Shown here: piece by piece, positions 29,745-38,320 of the stretch
Position numbering within the stretch: the first letter of the stretch is position 1
Layout: the number at the start of each line of letters is the position of its first letter
Source of the DNA: Bacillota bacterium
Lineage (GTDB): Bacteria > Bacillota > Clostridia > Clostridiales > Clostridiaceae
Assembly (NCBI GenBank): GCA_030705885.1
Contig: JAUZPN010000003.1
Coordinates: forward strand, 1-54,353
Reading direction: 5' to 3'
DNA length: 54,353 nucleotides
Made by a program: the position numbers and the translations under genes
Notes under the pieces: generated by a model
Databases searched by the model: none
The model's input: the letters and a program-made list of their open reading frames with translations, nothing else
What the model was told of the DNA's origin: nothing

Positions 29745-31027
29745 TTTAACACCTCTTCAGCAACTTTAACTCCATCTCTAATTGCATAATTTACGCCTCT
29801 ATCCTCAGGATAAATGTTACACATGTTTGCAACAAAAAATCCATCAACAGGAGTTTTAAAGTCAGGCTTTATTTTTGAATAATTATTCTTTATTACAGGT
29901 TGAGCAAAATCATCTTTAAATATGAAAGAATCTATAATCCAATCTTCTGAGTAATCAGGATTTATTTTTTTAAGATTAGCTGTGTAAGCCTTTACAAGTT
30001 CCTGCTTAGTCATTTTGTAATAGTTACTATTTTTAAAAACATAGTTTGAGATATATAATATATGGTCTCCGCCATATTCCTCAGGTGATATTAAATTTGT
30101 ATGTTCAATAAGACCACCAAAAGGTATAGATTCATCTCCAATATTAAGCCAGTAATATTTTGAAAAAGTTTTCTTTAATATAAGTATTAAGCATACTGTT
30201 GCAGTATAGTTAATTCGAGATTTTTCTTTTATATAAGCTTTAGGCAGAATTGACTGCCCAATATTTAATGAAGCTGGCAGTGAAACTGTAGAAATAACTT
30301 TATCAAAATTATAATTTGCAGTTTTTGTTACAATTTCAAAAGTATCATTTTTAGTTAAAGCTTTAACTTCTTTGTTCAGGTGTATTTTTACGCCAAGTTC
30401 TTGTAGGCTGTCCATAATTTTCAAAAGTAATGTTTTATTACTGCCTCCAATATAGCCAAGAACTTCTTTCCCATTATCCTTTGACTTACCTCTAAGCTTC
30501 ATTTTTCCCCAAAGCCAAACCATAGAGATATCTTCATGCTCGTCACCAAATTTTGTTACTAATAGTGGTTTCCAAACTTTTTTATATACATTTTCACCTG
30601 CATTTTTTATTATCCAATCTTTTGCAGTAATATGTTCTAAAGTACTCCAATTGTTAATACTAAATATTTTTAAAACAGAGATACCAAATCTAATTTTATC
30701 AATAAAATTAAGGGGTTTAAATTTTAAAAGTGAAATTGGAGTTCCAAAATCCCACATTTTATTATTAGTAAAATAGCCCATTTTACTTTGAAGCCACCTA
30801 ATATCATTATCTAAATTTAATTCCTTAAGTAATTTAATTATATTTTCGTCAGACTTAAAATAGTGGTGATAGTATTTTTCTAAAGTATAGTTGTGATAAT
30901 CAAAAGTTTCAGCAATACCACCTATTTTTTCTGACTTTTCAAAAATATGAACTTCATGTCCAGATTTTGCTAAACTTAAAGCAGCTGTTAATCCAGTTAT
31001 ACCGCTGCCAATAATGGCAATTTTCAT
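29741..31027 (-). CDS. FAD-dependent amine-oxidase-type oxidoreductase
   Basis: The 428-residue product opens with a dinucleotide-binding motif IAIIGSGITGLTAALSLAKSG, followed by EKSEKIGGIAETF, as in the flavin-containing amine oxidase and phytoene desaturase superfamily. I place the start at ATG 31027 after GAAAGGATG; the upstream in-frame methionines lack a binding site. The protein lacks an obvious signal peptide. It pairs with the DUF2298 membrane gene through a four-base overlap. That suggests joint work on a polyprenyl-linked sugar or lipid, but the substrate is unknown. A UDP-galactopyranose-mutase-like role is possible and cannot be settled here. Confidence 0.75.
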   Translation of the reverse strand: MKIAIIGSGITGLTAALSLAKSGHEVHIFEKSEKIGGIAETFDYHNYTLEKYYHHYFKSDENIIKLLKELNLDNDIRWLQSKMGYFTNNKMWDFGTPISLLKFKPLNFIDKIRFGISVLKIFSINNWSTLEHITAKDWIIKNAGENVYKKVWKPLLVTKFGDEHEDISMVWLWGKMKLRGKSKDNGKEVLGYIGGSNKTLLLKIMDSLQELGVKIHLNKEVKALTKNDTFEIVTKTANYNFDKVISTVSLPASLNIGQSILPKAYIKEKSRINYTATVCLILILKKTFSKYYWLNIGDESIPFGGLIEHTNLISPEEYGGDHILYISNYVFKNSNYYKMTKQELVKAYTANLKKINPDYSEDWIIDSFIFKDDFAQPVIKNNYSKIKPDFKTPVDGFFVANMCNIYPEDRGVNYAIRDGVKVAEEVLK

Positions 31028-31138
31028 TTTTATCATCCTTTCTTTTAACATACCCCATAATAACATTTTAACATAAAGATGAATAGTGTTGTTAAAAAAA
31101 TTAAAAATTTTATGAAGTAATTTTATTTTTTATGACAT

Positions 31139-31209
31139 AATATACTTTTCTTAAACACACTTAGTTCTACTTAATTTATTAATGATATTATAGAACTGAA
31201 GATTATATA
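31139..31209. repeat. Degenerate copy of the 100-bp palindrome
   Basis: TATACTTTTCTTAAACACAC and TTAGTTCTACTTAATTTATT at 31141-31182 match the arm seen in reverse at 34017. The other arm is reduced to AGAACTGAAGATTATA. Confidence 0.4.
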
Positions 31210-31261
31210 AAAAACCTTGACATATTTGCTATCTAGTATTAAAATTTAGTTAATAAAAATT

Positions 31262-31530
31262 CTAAATGCGTTGATGGGGAGGAGTATATATATACCCAAA
31301 ATTAAGAGAGAAGATGCTGGTGTGAATTCTTCAGAGGGATGTATAGAAGGTAGCCTCTTAGCTTTGAACCGAAATTATTAAAGTAGGCTTCAACGGAATC
31401 CCACTGTTAAAAGGGAAGTAGTATCGGTAGATTTACCCGTACTATATTTGAGTGTGCTTATTTTTAAGCAAATTTAGGTGGTACCGCGAAGATATCCTTC
31501 GTCCTGATTGTTATAGGACGGAGGTTTTTT
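31262..31530 (+). promoter_or_regulatory. T-box leader of ilvBN
   Basis: The T-box core AGGTGGTACCGCG is at 31477-31489, followed by a terminator with CCTTCGTCCT/AGGACGGAGG arms and a T-run (31496-31530). The Stem I region begins near 31270 with GGAGTATATATAC and the AGAGAGAAGATGCTGG segment. The candidate specifier lies in GTGAATTCTTC (31321-31331). I cannot fix the codon by eye; a branched-chain amino acid codon is expected from the genes it controls. Uncharged cognate tRNA should stabilise the antiterminator. Confidence 0.93.
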
Positions 31531-31568
31531 ATTTTTTATTAGCAGTTTTACAAGAAAATATATTTATA

Positions 31569-31672
31569 TATACTATCCTTTGTCACAAAGTTTGACTGAA
31601 TTTCTAAAAGAAGCTTCTCTCCACTATCATTTATTAATTAAGTGAAACTAAATGTGACCGAGAATAGTATAA
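31569..31672. repeat. 100-bp palindrome, near-complete copy
   Basis: The element sits between the T-box terminator and ilvB, inside the mRNA leader. Its arms TACTATCCTTTGTCACAAAG and AAATGTGACCGAGAATAGTA are imperfectly complementary, and the centre holds AGAAGCTTCT. Confidence 0.85.
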
Positions 31673-31718
31673 TCAGAAATTTTAGAATTTTTAAAAATCT
31701 AATTTAAGGAGTGATTTT

Positions 31719-33392
31719 ATGAAATATTCTGGAGCAGAAATAACAATTAAATTACTTGAAATTATGGGTATAGAAATTATTTCTGGAATTCCTGGAGGAT
31801 CTAATCTTCCAATTTATGATGCACTTTATGATAGTAAAATAAAGCATATTTTAGTAAGACATGAGCAGTCAGCAGGTTTTATAGCTCAAGGTATGGCAAG
31901 AACTACAGGTAATGCTGCAGTTTGTTTTGCAACATCAGGACCTGGTGTAGTTAACCTTTTGACTGCAATTGCAGATGCAAAACTTGATTCTATACCTGTT
32001 GTTGCTATAACAGGTCAGGTTGCTTATTCATTAATTGGAACTGATGCTTTTCAAGAAGTAGATGCTTATGGACTTACTGTACCAATAACTAAACATAATT
32101 TTTTAGTGAGATCAATATGGGAATTGTTTGAAGTAATTCCTGAAGCATTTAGAATAGCTGAGTCAGGACGTCCTGGACCAGTACTTGTAGATATTCCTAA
32201 AGATATTCAAACTCAAGTAATAGAGTTTGACAAATGGCCAGATATTAATATTAAAAATGAGATGATAAAAGTTGATACTTTAGAGATTGAGCATGCTGCA
32301 CAGATGATAAAAAACTCTAATAAGCCGATGCTTTATATAGGTGGAGGAGTAACAAACTCAGGCAGCTATGATTTAATTTATGAACTTGCAAAGAAAAATA
32401 ACATACCAGTAGCATCAACATTAATGGGACTTGGCAGTTTTCCTTGTGATGATGAACTATACCTTGGAATGCTTGGAATGCATGGAGCACGTTATACAAA
32501 TTATTTATTAAATGATGTTGATCTGCTATTAGCATTTGGAGTTCGTTTTGATGATAGAGCTACTGGAAAAGTATCTAAATTCTGTCCTAATGCAAAAATA
32601 ATTCATGTAGATATTGATGAATCAGAAATAAATAAAATTAAACAGTCTGATTTATCAATTACAGGAGATTTATCTTGTATACTAAAAGAATTAAATAAGT
32701 ATGTATCTGAAAATCCTAGAGAAGAGTGGATTTCTTATTTGAAAATGCTTAAAACTTCGTACCCTTTTGTTTTGCCAAATAAGGAAGATTTACTACATCC
32801 AATTAATGTAATAAAAACAGTAAGCAGCTATTTAGATTCAGATACAATAATAACTACAGATGTTGGTCAGCATCAGATGTGGGTAGCTCAAGCATATCCT
32901 TTCAATAAACCAAGGACTCTCTTAACTTCAGGAGGACTTGGGACTATGGGATTTGGACTTCCTGCAGCAATAGGAGCAGCACTAAGCAATCCGGATAAAA
33001 AAGTTGTATGTTTCAGTGGAGACGGATCCATACTAATGAATATTCAAGAACTTGCAACTTTAGCTGATTTAAAACTTAATGTTACTATAATACTTCTTAA
33101 TAATGGGCATCTTGGACTTGTACGTCAGCAGCAGGAAATGTTTTATAACAAACACTATATAGCATCAGAATTTATTAAAAATCCTGATTTTGCAGCAATA
33201 AGTAAAGGATTTGGTATAAAAGGCTATGACTTAAATGGCGAAGAAAAACCTTATGAAATTATATACAAAGCATTATCAGAAAAAGAACCATGCTTTGTAA
33301 ATGTTCCGATTAACTATTTAGAAGACGTTGTACCTATGGTACCGCCTGGAGCAGGTAATAATGAAATGATAGGAGGAGATTTCAATGAATAA
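31719..33392 (+). CDS. ilvB: Acetolactate synthase large subunit
   Basis: The enzyme joins two pyruvates, or pyruvate and 2-oxobutyrate, in the first common step of valine, leucine and isoleucine synthesis. The 557-residue product has the N-terminal VRHEQSAGFIAQGMAR with the catalytic glutamate (about residue 48) and the thiamine-diphosphate motif GDGSILMNIQELATLADLKLN ending in NN (about 428-455). The sequence resembles the IlvB/IlvN type rather than the longer IlvI/IlvH type. Control is by the T-box, and the small subunit overlaps its 3' end by eight bases. Confidence 0.95.
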   Translation: MKYSGAEITIKLLEIMGIEIISGIPGGSNLPIYDALYDSKIKHILVRHEQSAGFIAQGMARTTGNAAVCFATSGPGVVNLLTAIADAKLDSIPVVAITGQVAYSLIGTDAFQEVDAYGLTVPITKHNFLVRSIWELFEVIPEAFRIAESGRPGPVLVDIPKDIQTQVIEFDKWPDINIKNEMIKVDTLEIEHAAQMIKNSNKPMLYIGGGVTNSGSYDLIYELAKKNNIPVASTLMGLGSFPCDDELYLGMLGMHGARYTNYLLNDVDLLLAFGVRFDDRATGKVSKFCPNAKIIHVDIDESEINKIKQSDLSITGDLSCILKELNKYVSENPREEWISYLKMLKTSYPFVLPNKEDLLHPINVIKTVSSYLDSDTIITTDVGQHQMWVAQAYPFNKPRTLLTSGGLGTMGFGLPAAIGAALSNPDKKVVCFSGDGSILMNIQELATLADLKLNVTIILLNNGHLGLVRQQQEMFYNKHYIASEFIKNPDFAAISKGFGIKGYDLNGEEKPYEIIYKALSEKEPCFVNVPINYLEDVVPMVPPGAGNNEMIGGDFNE

Positions 33393-33678
33393 GAGCGACA
33401 ATGCTATTGTTGAGCTTGTAGTTAGAAATCATCCTGGGGTGATGACTCATATTACAGGACTATTTGCAAGGCGTGCTTTTAATCTCGAAGGGATTGTATG
33501 CAGCCGTATAGGTGATGGACATGAAAGCAGAATGTATCTTTTAGTAAAAAATGATGACCTTGTAGAACAAATCATAAAGCAGCTTCAAAAACTTTACGAT
33601 GTGAGGAAAGTTACATTTCATGAAGACTATGACAGTACGATATTTAATAGATTAGATGAAATTATAAAGGGTGAGTAA
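33385..33678 (+). CDS. ilvN: Acetolactate synthase small regulatory subunit
   Basis: The 97-residue protein is a single ACT domain with VVRNHPGVMTHITGLFARRAFNLEGI (residues about 12-37), the valine-binding fold. The length matches the short enterobacterial IlvN rather than the roughly 160-residue IlvH. It activates the large subunit and gives valine feedback. It overlaps ilvB by eight bases, indicating coupled translation. Confidence 0.94.
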   Translation: MNKSDNAIVELVVRNHPGVMTHITGLFARRAFNLEGIVCSRIGDGHESRMYLLVKNDDLVEQIIKQLQKLYDVRKVTFHEDYDSTIFNRLDEIIKGE

Positions 33679-34016
33679 TCATCCTTTTTTTTTATCCTTT
33701 TTTATAACTTTACGACAAAAAATAATATATTAAAAAAAATATGTTTAAGTAATAAAAATTAGATGCACCTAATATATATTAGTATTACTATTAAAAAACG
33801 GCTTTACAATGTAAACGATAACTTAATGAAAATTAATAGTTTTAAAATTTTTACTGCTAAATTTTGAAATTAACAAAAAATATTTGTCATATAAAGAATA
33901 CTTAGATAAGAATTTGAAGATTTAAATTTCTTGATAAATATTCAAAATAATGGTAATATTTATATGCCGTATGTTTTTAATTGTAATAAGGGATTATATT
34001 AAATCTTTTATCGATT
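33679..34016. other. A/T-rich intergenic region after ilvN
   Basis: The stop codon of ilvN is followed by a CATCCTTTTTTTTTATCC T-tract without a clear stem, possibly a weak terminator. No open frame, riboswitch or repeat is recognised in the remaining 300 bases before the palindrome at 34017. Confidence 0.3.
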
Positions 34017-34120
34017 ATACTTTCCTTGGTCACATTTAGTTCCAATTAATTTCTAAATGATAGCGAAGAGAAGCTTCTTTTAGAAATTTATTGAAACTTT
34101 GTGAGTGAGGATAATATATA
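34017..34120. repeat. 100-bp palindrome, near-complete copy in opposite orientation
   Basis: It reads TATACTTTCCTTGGTCACAT at the left end and GTGAGTGAGGATAATATA at the right, the reverse of the copies at 19733 and 50427. It lies just before the possible CheC-like gene. Confidence 0.85.
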
Positions 34121-34153
34121 ACATAAAAATAACTAATTGAGGGGGTAAAATAA

Positions 34154-34720
34154 TTGAATAACTTATCATTTGAAAAGCTATCAAAACAAAGAAATTTTTT
34201 AAGCATCTCAAGGCTATTCAATCTAGAATCATATCTTAATATATTAGATAAAGAGGTTAGATTGAAAAACATTGGATTTAACATTACAGATGTGAGCAAA
34301 CTATATGAAATGTCCTGCGGAAGAAGAGATATTGTACAAACTGCATTTTTAAAGGTACTAGGTGAATTTGGTGGAAATATGCTGCTTATAATTAAATACA
34401 GCAATCTTTTAGACTTTATTAACAAAGGATACAAAAATCAAGTTACATGCAGTGAATTTATGAAGGAAACAGCTACAGTTTTATCTGAAAGATATGTAAA
34501 AGAAATATCAGAGGTAACAGGATATAAATTGCAAATCTCGCTGCCATCACTTGGTACTGGGTGTTTAGAAAATGTTTTAAATAGTCCAGTTTTTGAAGAA
34601 GATATTTTTTCAAGGCAGTCGTTTATATTTGTTGATATGCTAAGAAGTGATATTTTTGAATGTGAAAGTACTTTTATCTATACACCATATGAAAATTACA
34701 GCATAAAAAAAGCAATTTAA
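34154..34720 (+). CDS. Possible CheC-like protein, function unassigned
   Basis: The start is TTG 34154 after GAGGGGG. The 188-residue protein is soluble with no signal peptide. The segment FMKETATVLSERYVKEISEVTGYKLQISLPSL (about residues 101-132, given here only to show its position) recalls the second phosphatase motif region of CheC proteins. The usual ExxN pair reads ExxT, and the first copy of the motif is not evident. The middle part FGGNMLLIIKYSNLLDFIN also fits that fold. It may be a non-catalytic relative that binds another protein. There are no chemotaxis genes nearby. Confidence 0.35.
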   Translation: MNNLSFEKLSKQRNFLSISRLFNLESYLNILDKEVRLKNIGFNITDVSKLYEMSCGRRDIVQTAFLKVLGEFGGNMLLIIKYSNLLDFINKGYKNQVTCSEFMKETATVLSERYVKEISEVTGYKLQISLPSLGTGCLENVLNSPVFEEDIFSRQSFIFVDMLRSDIFECESTFIYTPYENYSIKKAI

Positions 34721-34908
34721 TTTTTAAGCAATTTAAATTAATTTAAAGTCCAATTGTTTATATTGGAAATGAAAAAATATGTCAATATTCTTTTTAATAG
34801 ATTATTAATCAATTAGGTATAAAATTACGTTTTAGAATATATGAATTTTGAAAAATAAAGTATATGTTAAATACATATAACATATTTTATAACATAGATA
34901 GTTTTATA

Positions 34909-34937
34909 TTGACAAAATATTAGCAAATTGATATTAT
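34909..34937 (+). promoter_or_regulatory. Sigma-A-type promoter of the ZTP riboswitch and AICAR formyltransferase gene
   Basis: TTGACA (34909-34914), a 17-base spacer and TATTAT (34932-34937) place the transcription start near 34944, about 20 bases before the riboswitch. Confidence 0.75.
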
Positions 34938-34965
34938 AAGAATATGAAAAATTAGATAATAAATA

Positions 34966-35062
34966 TCATACAACTGGCGGAAGGTGGATAAACCACAGGA
35001 AGTATGATTTTAATCGAGCCGACCGCCTGGGCAAATCTGTCCAGGAGGTCGGTTTTAATTTT
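34966..35062 (+). promoter_or_regulatory. ZTP (pfl) riboswitch with overlapping terminator
   Basis: TCATAC (34966-34971) pairs with GTATGA (35002-35007) around the core ACTGGCGGAAGGTGG...ACCACAGGAAG. The conserved CCGCCTGGGC hairpin half follows at 35023-35032. The latter is also the 5' arm of a terminator (GACCGCCTGGGC with GTCCAGGAGGTC, then TTTTAATTTTTT). Binding of ZTP or ZMP should block termination and turn on the AICAR-using enzyme downstream. Gene context agrees. Confidence 0.93.
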
Positions 35063-35096
35063 TTCAAAATATTATATATTAATTTGGAGGTTTAAA

Positions 35097-36272
35097 ATGT
35101 CTGAAAATATTATTAATCTTAAGTATGGATGTAATCCTCATCAAATTCCAGCAAGTATTTACGCAGAAAAAGGAAAGTTACCATTTGAAGTTTTAAATGG
35201 AAGACCAGGGTATATTAACTTTTTAGATGCATTTAACTCTTGGCAGTTAGTAAAAGAACTAAAAAATATATTAAAGCTTCCTGCTGCTGCATCTTTTAAA
35301 CATGTTAGTCCTGCAGGAGCTGCTGTGGGTAATCCTTTAAGTGATGCACTTAAAAAATCATATTTTGTAGATGACATGGAATTAAGTCCTCTTGCTAGTG
35401 CTTATGTTAGAGCTAGAGGTGCTGACTGTGTATCATCCTTTGGAGACTGGATTGCATTAAGTGATAAAGTTGATACAGCTACTGCAAAGATTATCAGCAG
35501 AGAAGTATCAGATGGTATTATTGCACCTGACTATGATGAAGAAGCATTGCAAATTCTTAAGAGTAAAAGAAAAGGCTCCTATAATATAATTAAAATAGAT
35601 GAAAATTATGAGCCTGGTGAAATTGAAAAAAGAGAAGTTTATGGTATTACATTTGAGCAGAGAAGAAATGATAAACTTATAAGCTATGAACTTCTTAGTA
35701 ATATAGTAACAAATAATAAAAATTTATCAGAAGAAGCAAAAAGAGATTTAATATTAGCTATGGTAACTTTAAAATATACTCAATCAAATTCAGTATGTTT
35801 TACATATGATGGTCAGGTTATTGGATGCGGAGCAGGACAGCAGTCAAGAATTCATTGTACTAGATTAGCAGGCTCAAAGGCAGATTTGTGGTACCTAAGG
35901 CAGCATCCATCTGTTCTTAATTTAAAATTTAGAGATGGAATTAAACGTCCTGAAAGAAATAATGCAATAGATCAATTCTTAAGAGACGATGTAACAGATG
36001 AAGAAATAGCAGATTGGAAAGATGTTTTTACAGAGATTCCTAAAAGATTATCTGCAGAAGAAAAGAAAGAATGGATGAGTACATTAAAGAATGTTTCACT
36101 TGGTTCGGATGCTTTCTTCCCATTTAGAGATAATATTGATAGAGCTAGTAAAAGCGGTGTAAAATATATTGTTCAGCCTGGTGGTTCAATAAGAGATAAT
36201 ATTGTTATTGAAGCTTGTAATGAGTATGATATGGTTATGGCTTGCAATAAATTCAGATTATTTCACCATTAA
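35097..36272 (+). CDS. AICAR formyltransferase (stand-alone PurH C-terminal domain)
   Basis: The enzyme transfers a formyl group from 10-formyl-THF to AICAR in the penultimate step of IMP synthesis. The 391-residue product aligns with the AICAR-formyltransferase part only: LKYGCNPHQ at the start, [43 protein letters not shown] and the C-terminal GGSIRDN. The IMP cyclohydrolase domain of bifunctional PurH is absent, so another enzyme must close the ring. I start it at ATG 35097 after TTTGGAGG. The ZTP riboswitch, which senses the substrate's own accumulation, supports the assignment. Confidence 0.93.
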   Translation: MSENIINLKYGCNPHQIPASIYAEKGKLPFEVLNGRPGYINFLDAFNSWQLVKELKNILKLPAAASFKHVSPAGAAVGNPLSDALKKSYFVDDMELSPLASAYVRARGADCVSSFGDWIALSDKVDTATAKIISREVSDGIIAPDYDEEALQILKSKRKGSYNIIKIDENYEPGEIEKREVYGITFEQRRNDKLISYELLSNIVTNNKNLSEEAKRDLILAMVTLKYTQSNSVCFTYDGQVIGCGAGQQSRIHCTRLAGSKADLWYLRQHPSVLNLKFRDGIKRPERNNAIDQFLRDDVTDEEIADWKDVFTEIPKRLSAEEKKEWMSTLKNVSLGSDAFFPFRDNIDRASKSGVKYIVQPGGSIRDNIVIEACNEYDMVMACNKFRLFHH

Positions 36273-36283
36273 AAAATTTAAAA

Positions 36284-36321
36284 AAAGATTTAGTACTCGG
36301 AGTGCTAAATCTTTTTTTTGC
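36284..36321 (+). terminator. Terminator after the AICAR formyltransferase gene
   Basis: AAAGATTTAG and CTAAATCTTT form a stem around a short loop, followed by a run of eight T residues. Confidence 0.9.
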
Positions 36322-36334
36322 GAATACAAATCTA

Positions 36335-36482
36335 TTGACAAACTTATAAATAAGTAATAAAATAAAACCAAGAAAATAAATAAATATAGTAGGAATATAA
36401 ATGCATTATCTGACCAGAAATACTGGAGGCTAAGCTTATATAGGATTTTGTATTGTCTTATATTAAGCTTAGCCTTTTTTTG
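36335..36482 (+). promoter_or_regulatory. Leader element A: promoter, CCAG hairpin and attenuator of the methyltransferase/nifH-like operon
   Basis: TTGACA (36335-36340), a 17-base spacer and TAAAAT (36358-36363) form the promoter. The leader then holds a hairpin CCAG-AAATA-CTGG (36413-36426), immediately followed by AGGCTAAGCTTAT, whose complement TAAGCTTAGCCT (36463-36474) completes a terminator before a T-run. The same order of parts recurs at 43056 and 54147. It does not match the SAM, cobalamin, FMN, TPP, purine or c-di-GMP riboswitch patterns I know. It is probably a riboswitch or protein-controlled attenuator. Confidence 0.7.
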
Positions 36483-36526
36483 AAGAAAAGAATAAATGTT
36501 AAATTATATGAATAGGAGGAGTTATC

Positions 36527-37183
36527 ATGGCTGATAGTAAAGAAGAATTACTTAAAGCGTTATCTAAATCTGTTGTAGATATGGATGAAGAAAAAACTGT
36601 TGAAATTTCTAATGAGGTTGTAGAAAAAGAATATGATGCCTATGAAGCTATTGATAAGGGATTATCAAGTGGTATGGAGGAAGCAGGAAAGCTTTTTGAA
36701 GAAGAGGAGTATTTCATACCTGAACTGCTTATGTGTTCAGATGCCATGTATGCTGGATTAGATATATTAAAACCACATATTAAAGTATCCGAGGACGAGA
36801 ATAAATATAAAGTTGTAATAGGTGTAGTTGAAGGAGATACTCACGATATTGGAAAAAATTTAGTTAAAATAATGCTTGAAACATCTGGCTTTGAAATAAT
36901 TGATTTAGGAAGAGATGTTCCTCCGCAAAAATTTGTAGATACAGCAAAAGAGGCTGGAGCTAAGATAATAGTTCTTTCGACATTAATGACAACTACAATG
37001 GAAGGAATGGAAAAAGTTATAAAAATATTAGACTCAGAAAATATAAGAAAAAATTACAAAGTAATGGTAGGCGGAGGACCTATATCGCAGAGTTTTGCAG
37101 ATAAAATTGGTGCGGATGGTTACTCTGTAAATGCAGCGGATGCTGTAAGATTAGCAAGAAGATTAGTTGGTAAGGCTAGTTAA
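36527..37183 (+). CDS. Corrinoid (B12-binding) methyl-carrier protein, MtaC/MtbC-like
   Basis: The protein carries a methyl group on the cobalt of a bound corrinoid between two methyltransferases. The 218 residues comprise a helical cap domain (about 1-88) and a Rossmann-like B12 domain with the base-off/His-on motif D104-T-H106-D-I-G109, then STLMTTTM (about 151) and VGGGPIS (about 181). These are the three cobalamin contacts. It is the first gene of the element A operon and is followed after 44 bases by a UroD-type methyltransferase. Length and sequence match the stand-alone corrinoid proteins of methanol, methylamine and O-demethylase systems. The methyl donor is not known. Confidence 0.94.
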   Translation: MADSKEELLKALSKSVVDMDEEKTVEISNEVVEKEYDAYEAIDKGLSSGMEEAGKLFEEEEYFIPELLMCSDAMYAGLDILKPHIKVSEDENKYKVVIGVVEGDTHDIGKNLVKIMLETSGFEIIDLGRDVPPQKFVDTAKEAGAKIIVLSTLMTTTMEGMEKVIKILDSENIRKNYKVMVGGGPISQSFADKIGADGYSVNAADAVRLARRLVGKAS

Positions 37184-37227
37184 TATGATGTTCTTAGTTA
37201 TAAATTATTAAAAATAAGGAGGATACA

Positions 37228-38250
37228 ATGAACGATTTAAGTCCGAAAGAGAGATTGTTAAGGGTGTTAAATAAACAATCTGTTGACAGGCCGCCTGTAA
37301 TATGTCCTGGAGGTATGATGAATGCTGCTGTAGTTGAAGTTATGAATAAGACAAAACATACATTACCAGAAGCTCATCATAATGAAGGTCTTATGGCTGA
37401 ATTAGCTGGTGATGTTCATGTAAATACAGGATTTGAAAACTTTGGAGTACCATTTTGTATGACAGTAGAAGCAGAGGTGCTCGGAAGCGAGATAAACTTT
37501 GGAACACTTGCATGTGAACCTAAAATCCAAAAGGAAGTATACCTATCGTCAAAGAGTGTAAACTATAGAGACGTAAAAAGTATGCTAAACAGCGGCAGAA
37601 TAAATACTGTAGCAAAAGCTGAATATTACCTTTCAAAAAAATATACTGACATTCCTGTGATTGGAAATATAACTGGACCAATAAGCACTGCAGCATCAAT
37701 TGTTGATCCGATGACTTTTCTCAAAGATTTAAGAAAAGATAAAGAAAGTTCACATAAGGTAATAGATTATGTAGCAGATTTTCTTATAGGTTATGCGAGG
37801 ATTATGGTTGAAAATGGTGCTTCAGTTATATCTATAGCAGACCCTACAGCAACAGGAGAAATTCTTGGACCTAAAATGTTTGAAGAGTATGCAGTTAGAT
37901 ATATTAATAAAATAATTGATGGTATTCATGATACAGGTGTGCCTGTAATACTTCATATATGTGGAAATATGAATACTGTAAAAAACAGTATACCAAATTT
38001 AAAATCTGAAGCAATAAGTACAGATGCACTTGTTAGCCTTAAAGTTTTAAAAGAGGAATTCCCGAATCTTACTACCATGGGTAATTTAAGTACTTTTCTT
38101 CTTCAATTTGGTACACCTGATAAAGTAGCTGACCAAGCTGAAAAATTGGTAAGTGATGGGATAAATATAATATCCCCTGCATGTGGATTAAGCACATCCT
38201 CATCATTAAATAACATAAAAGCAATGACAGAAGTGGTTAAATCAAAGTAA
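37228..38250 (+). CDS. MtaA/CmuA-type (uroporphyrinogen decarboxylase superfamily) methyltransferase 1
   Basis: The 340-residue product has the zinc-binding pattern of corrinoid:thiol methyltransferases: His243-x-Cys245 (ILHICGN) and Cys319 (ISPACG). Upstream come the characteristic IADPTATGEILGPKMFEEY segment (about 203-221) and NITGPISTAA (about 147-156). The arginines needed for porphyrinogen decarboxylation are not evident, so it is not HemE. It probably moves the methyl group between the corrinoid protein and a zinc-activated thiol or another acceptor. It sits second in the operon after the corrinoid protein. Whether it is the donor-side or acceptor-side enzyme cannot be told. Confidence 0.9.
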   Translation: MNDLSPKERLLRVLNKQSVDRPPVICPGGMMNAAVVEVMNKTKHTLPEAHHNEGLMAELAGDVHVNTGFENFGVPFCMTVEAEVLGSEINFGTLACEPKIQKEVYLSSKSVNYRDVKSMLNSGRINTVAKAEYYLSKKYTDIPVIGNITGPISTAASIVDPMTFLKDLRKDKESSHKVIDYVADFLIGYARIMVENGASVISIADPTATGEILGPKMFEEYAVRYINKIIDGIHDTGVPVILHICGNMNTVKNSIPNLKSEAISTDALVSLKVLKEEFPNLTTMGNLSTFLLQFGTPDKVADQAEKLVSDGINIISPACGLSTSSSLNNIKAMTEVVKSK

Positions 38251-38320
38251 ATTATTGTCTAGAATTATCTTTATATTAAATACAAAGCAAATAAAATTAA
38301 TAAAAAATGGAGTGATTTTA

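Noticed and set aside
34036-34434. A 132-residue minus-strand open frame
   Set aside because: It overlaps the palindrome and the opposite strand of the possible CheC-like gene; it shows no recognisable domain or start signal.
36401-36433. A possible leader peptide (MHYLTRNTGG) across the hairpin of element A
   Set aside because: The frame is not kept in elements B and C, where the start codon is missing or the loop differs by one base. The shared feature is the RNA hairpin.
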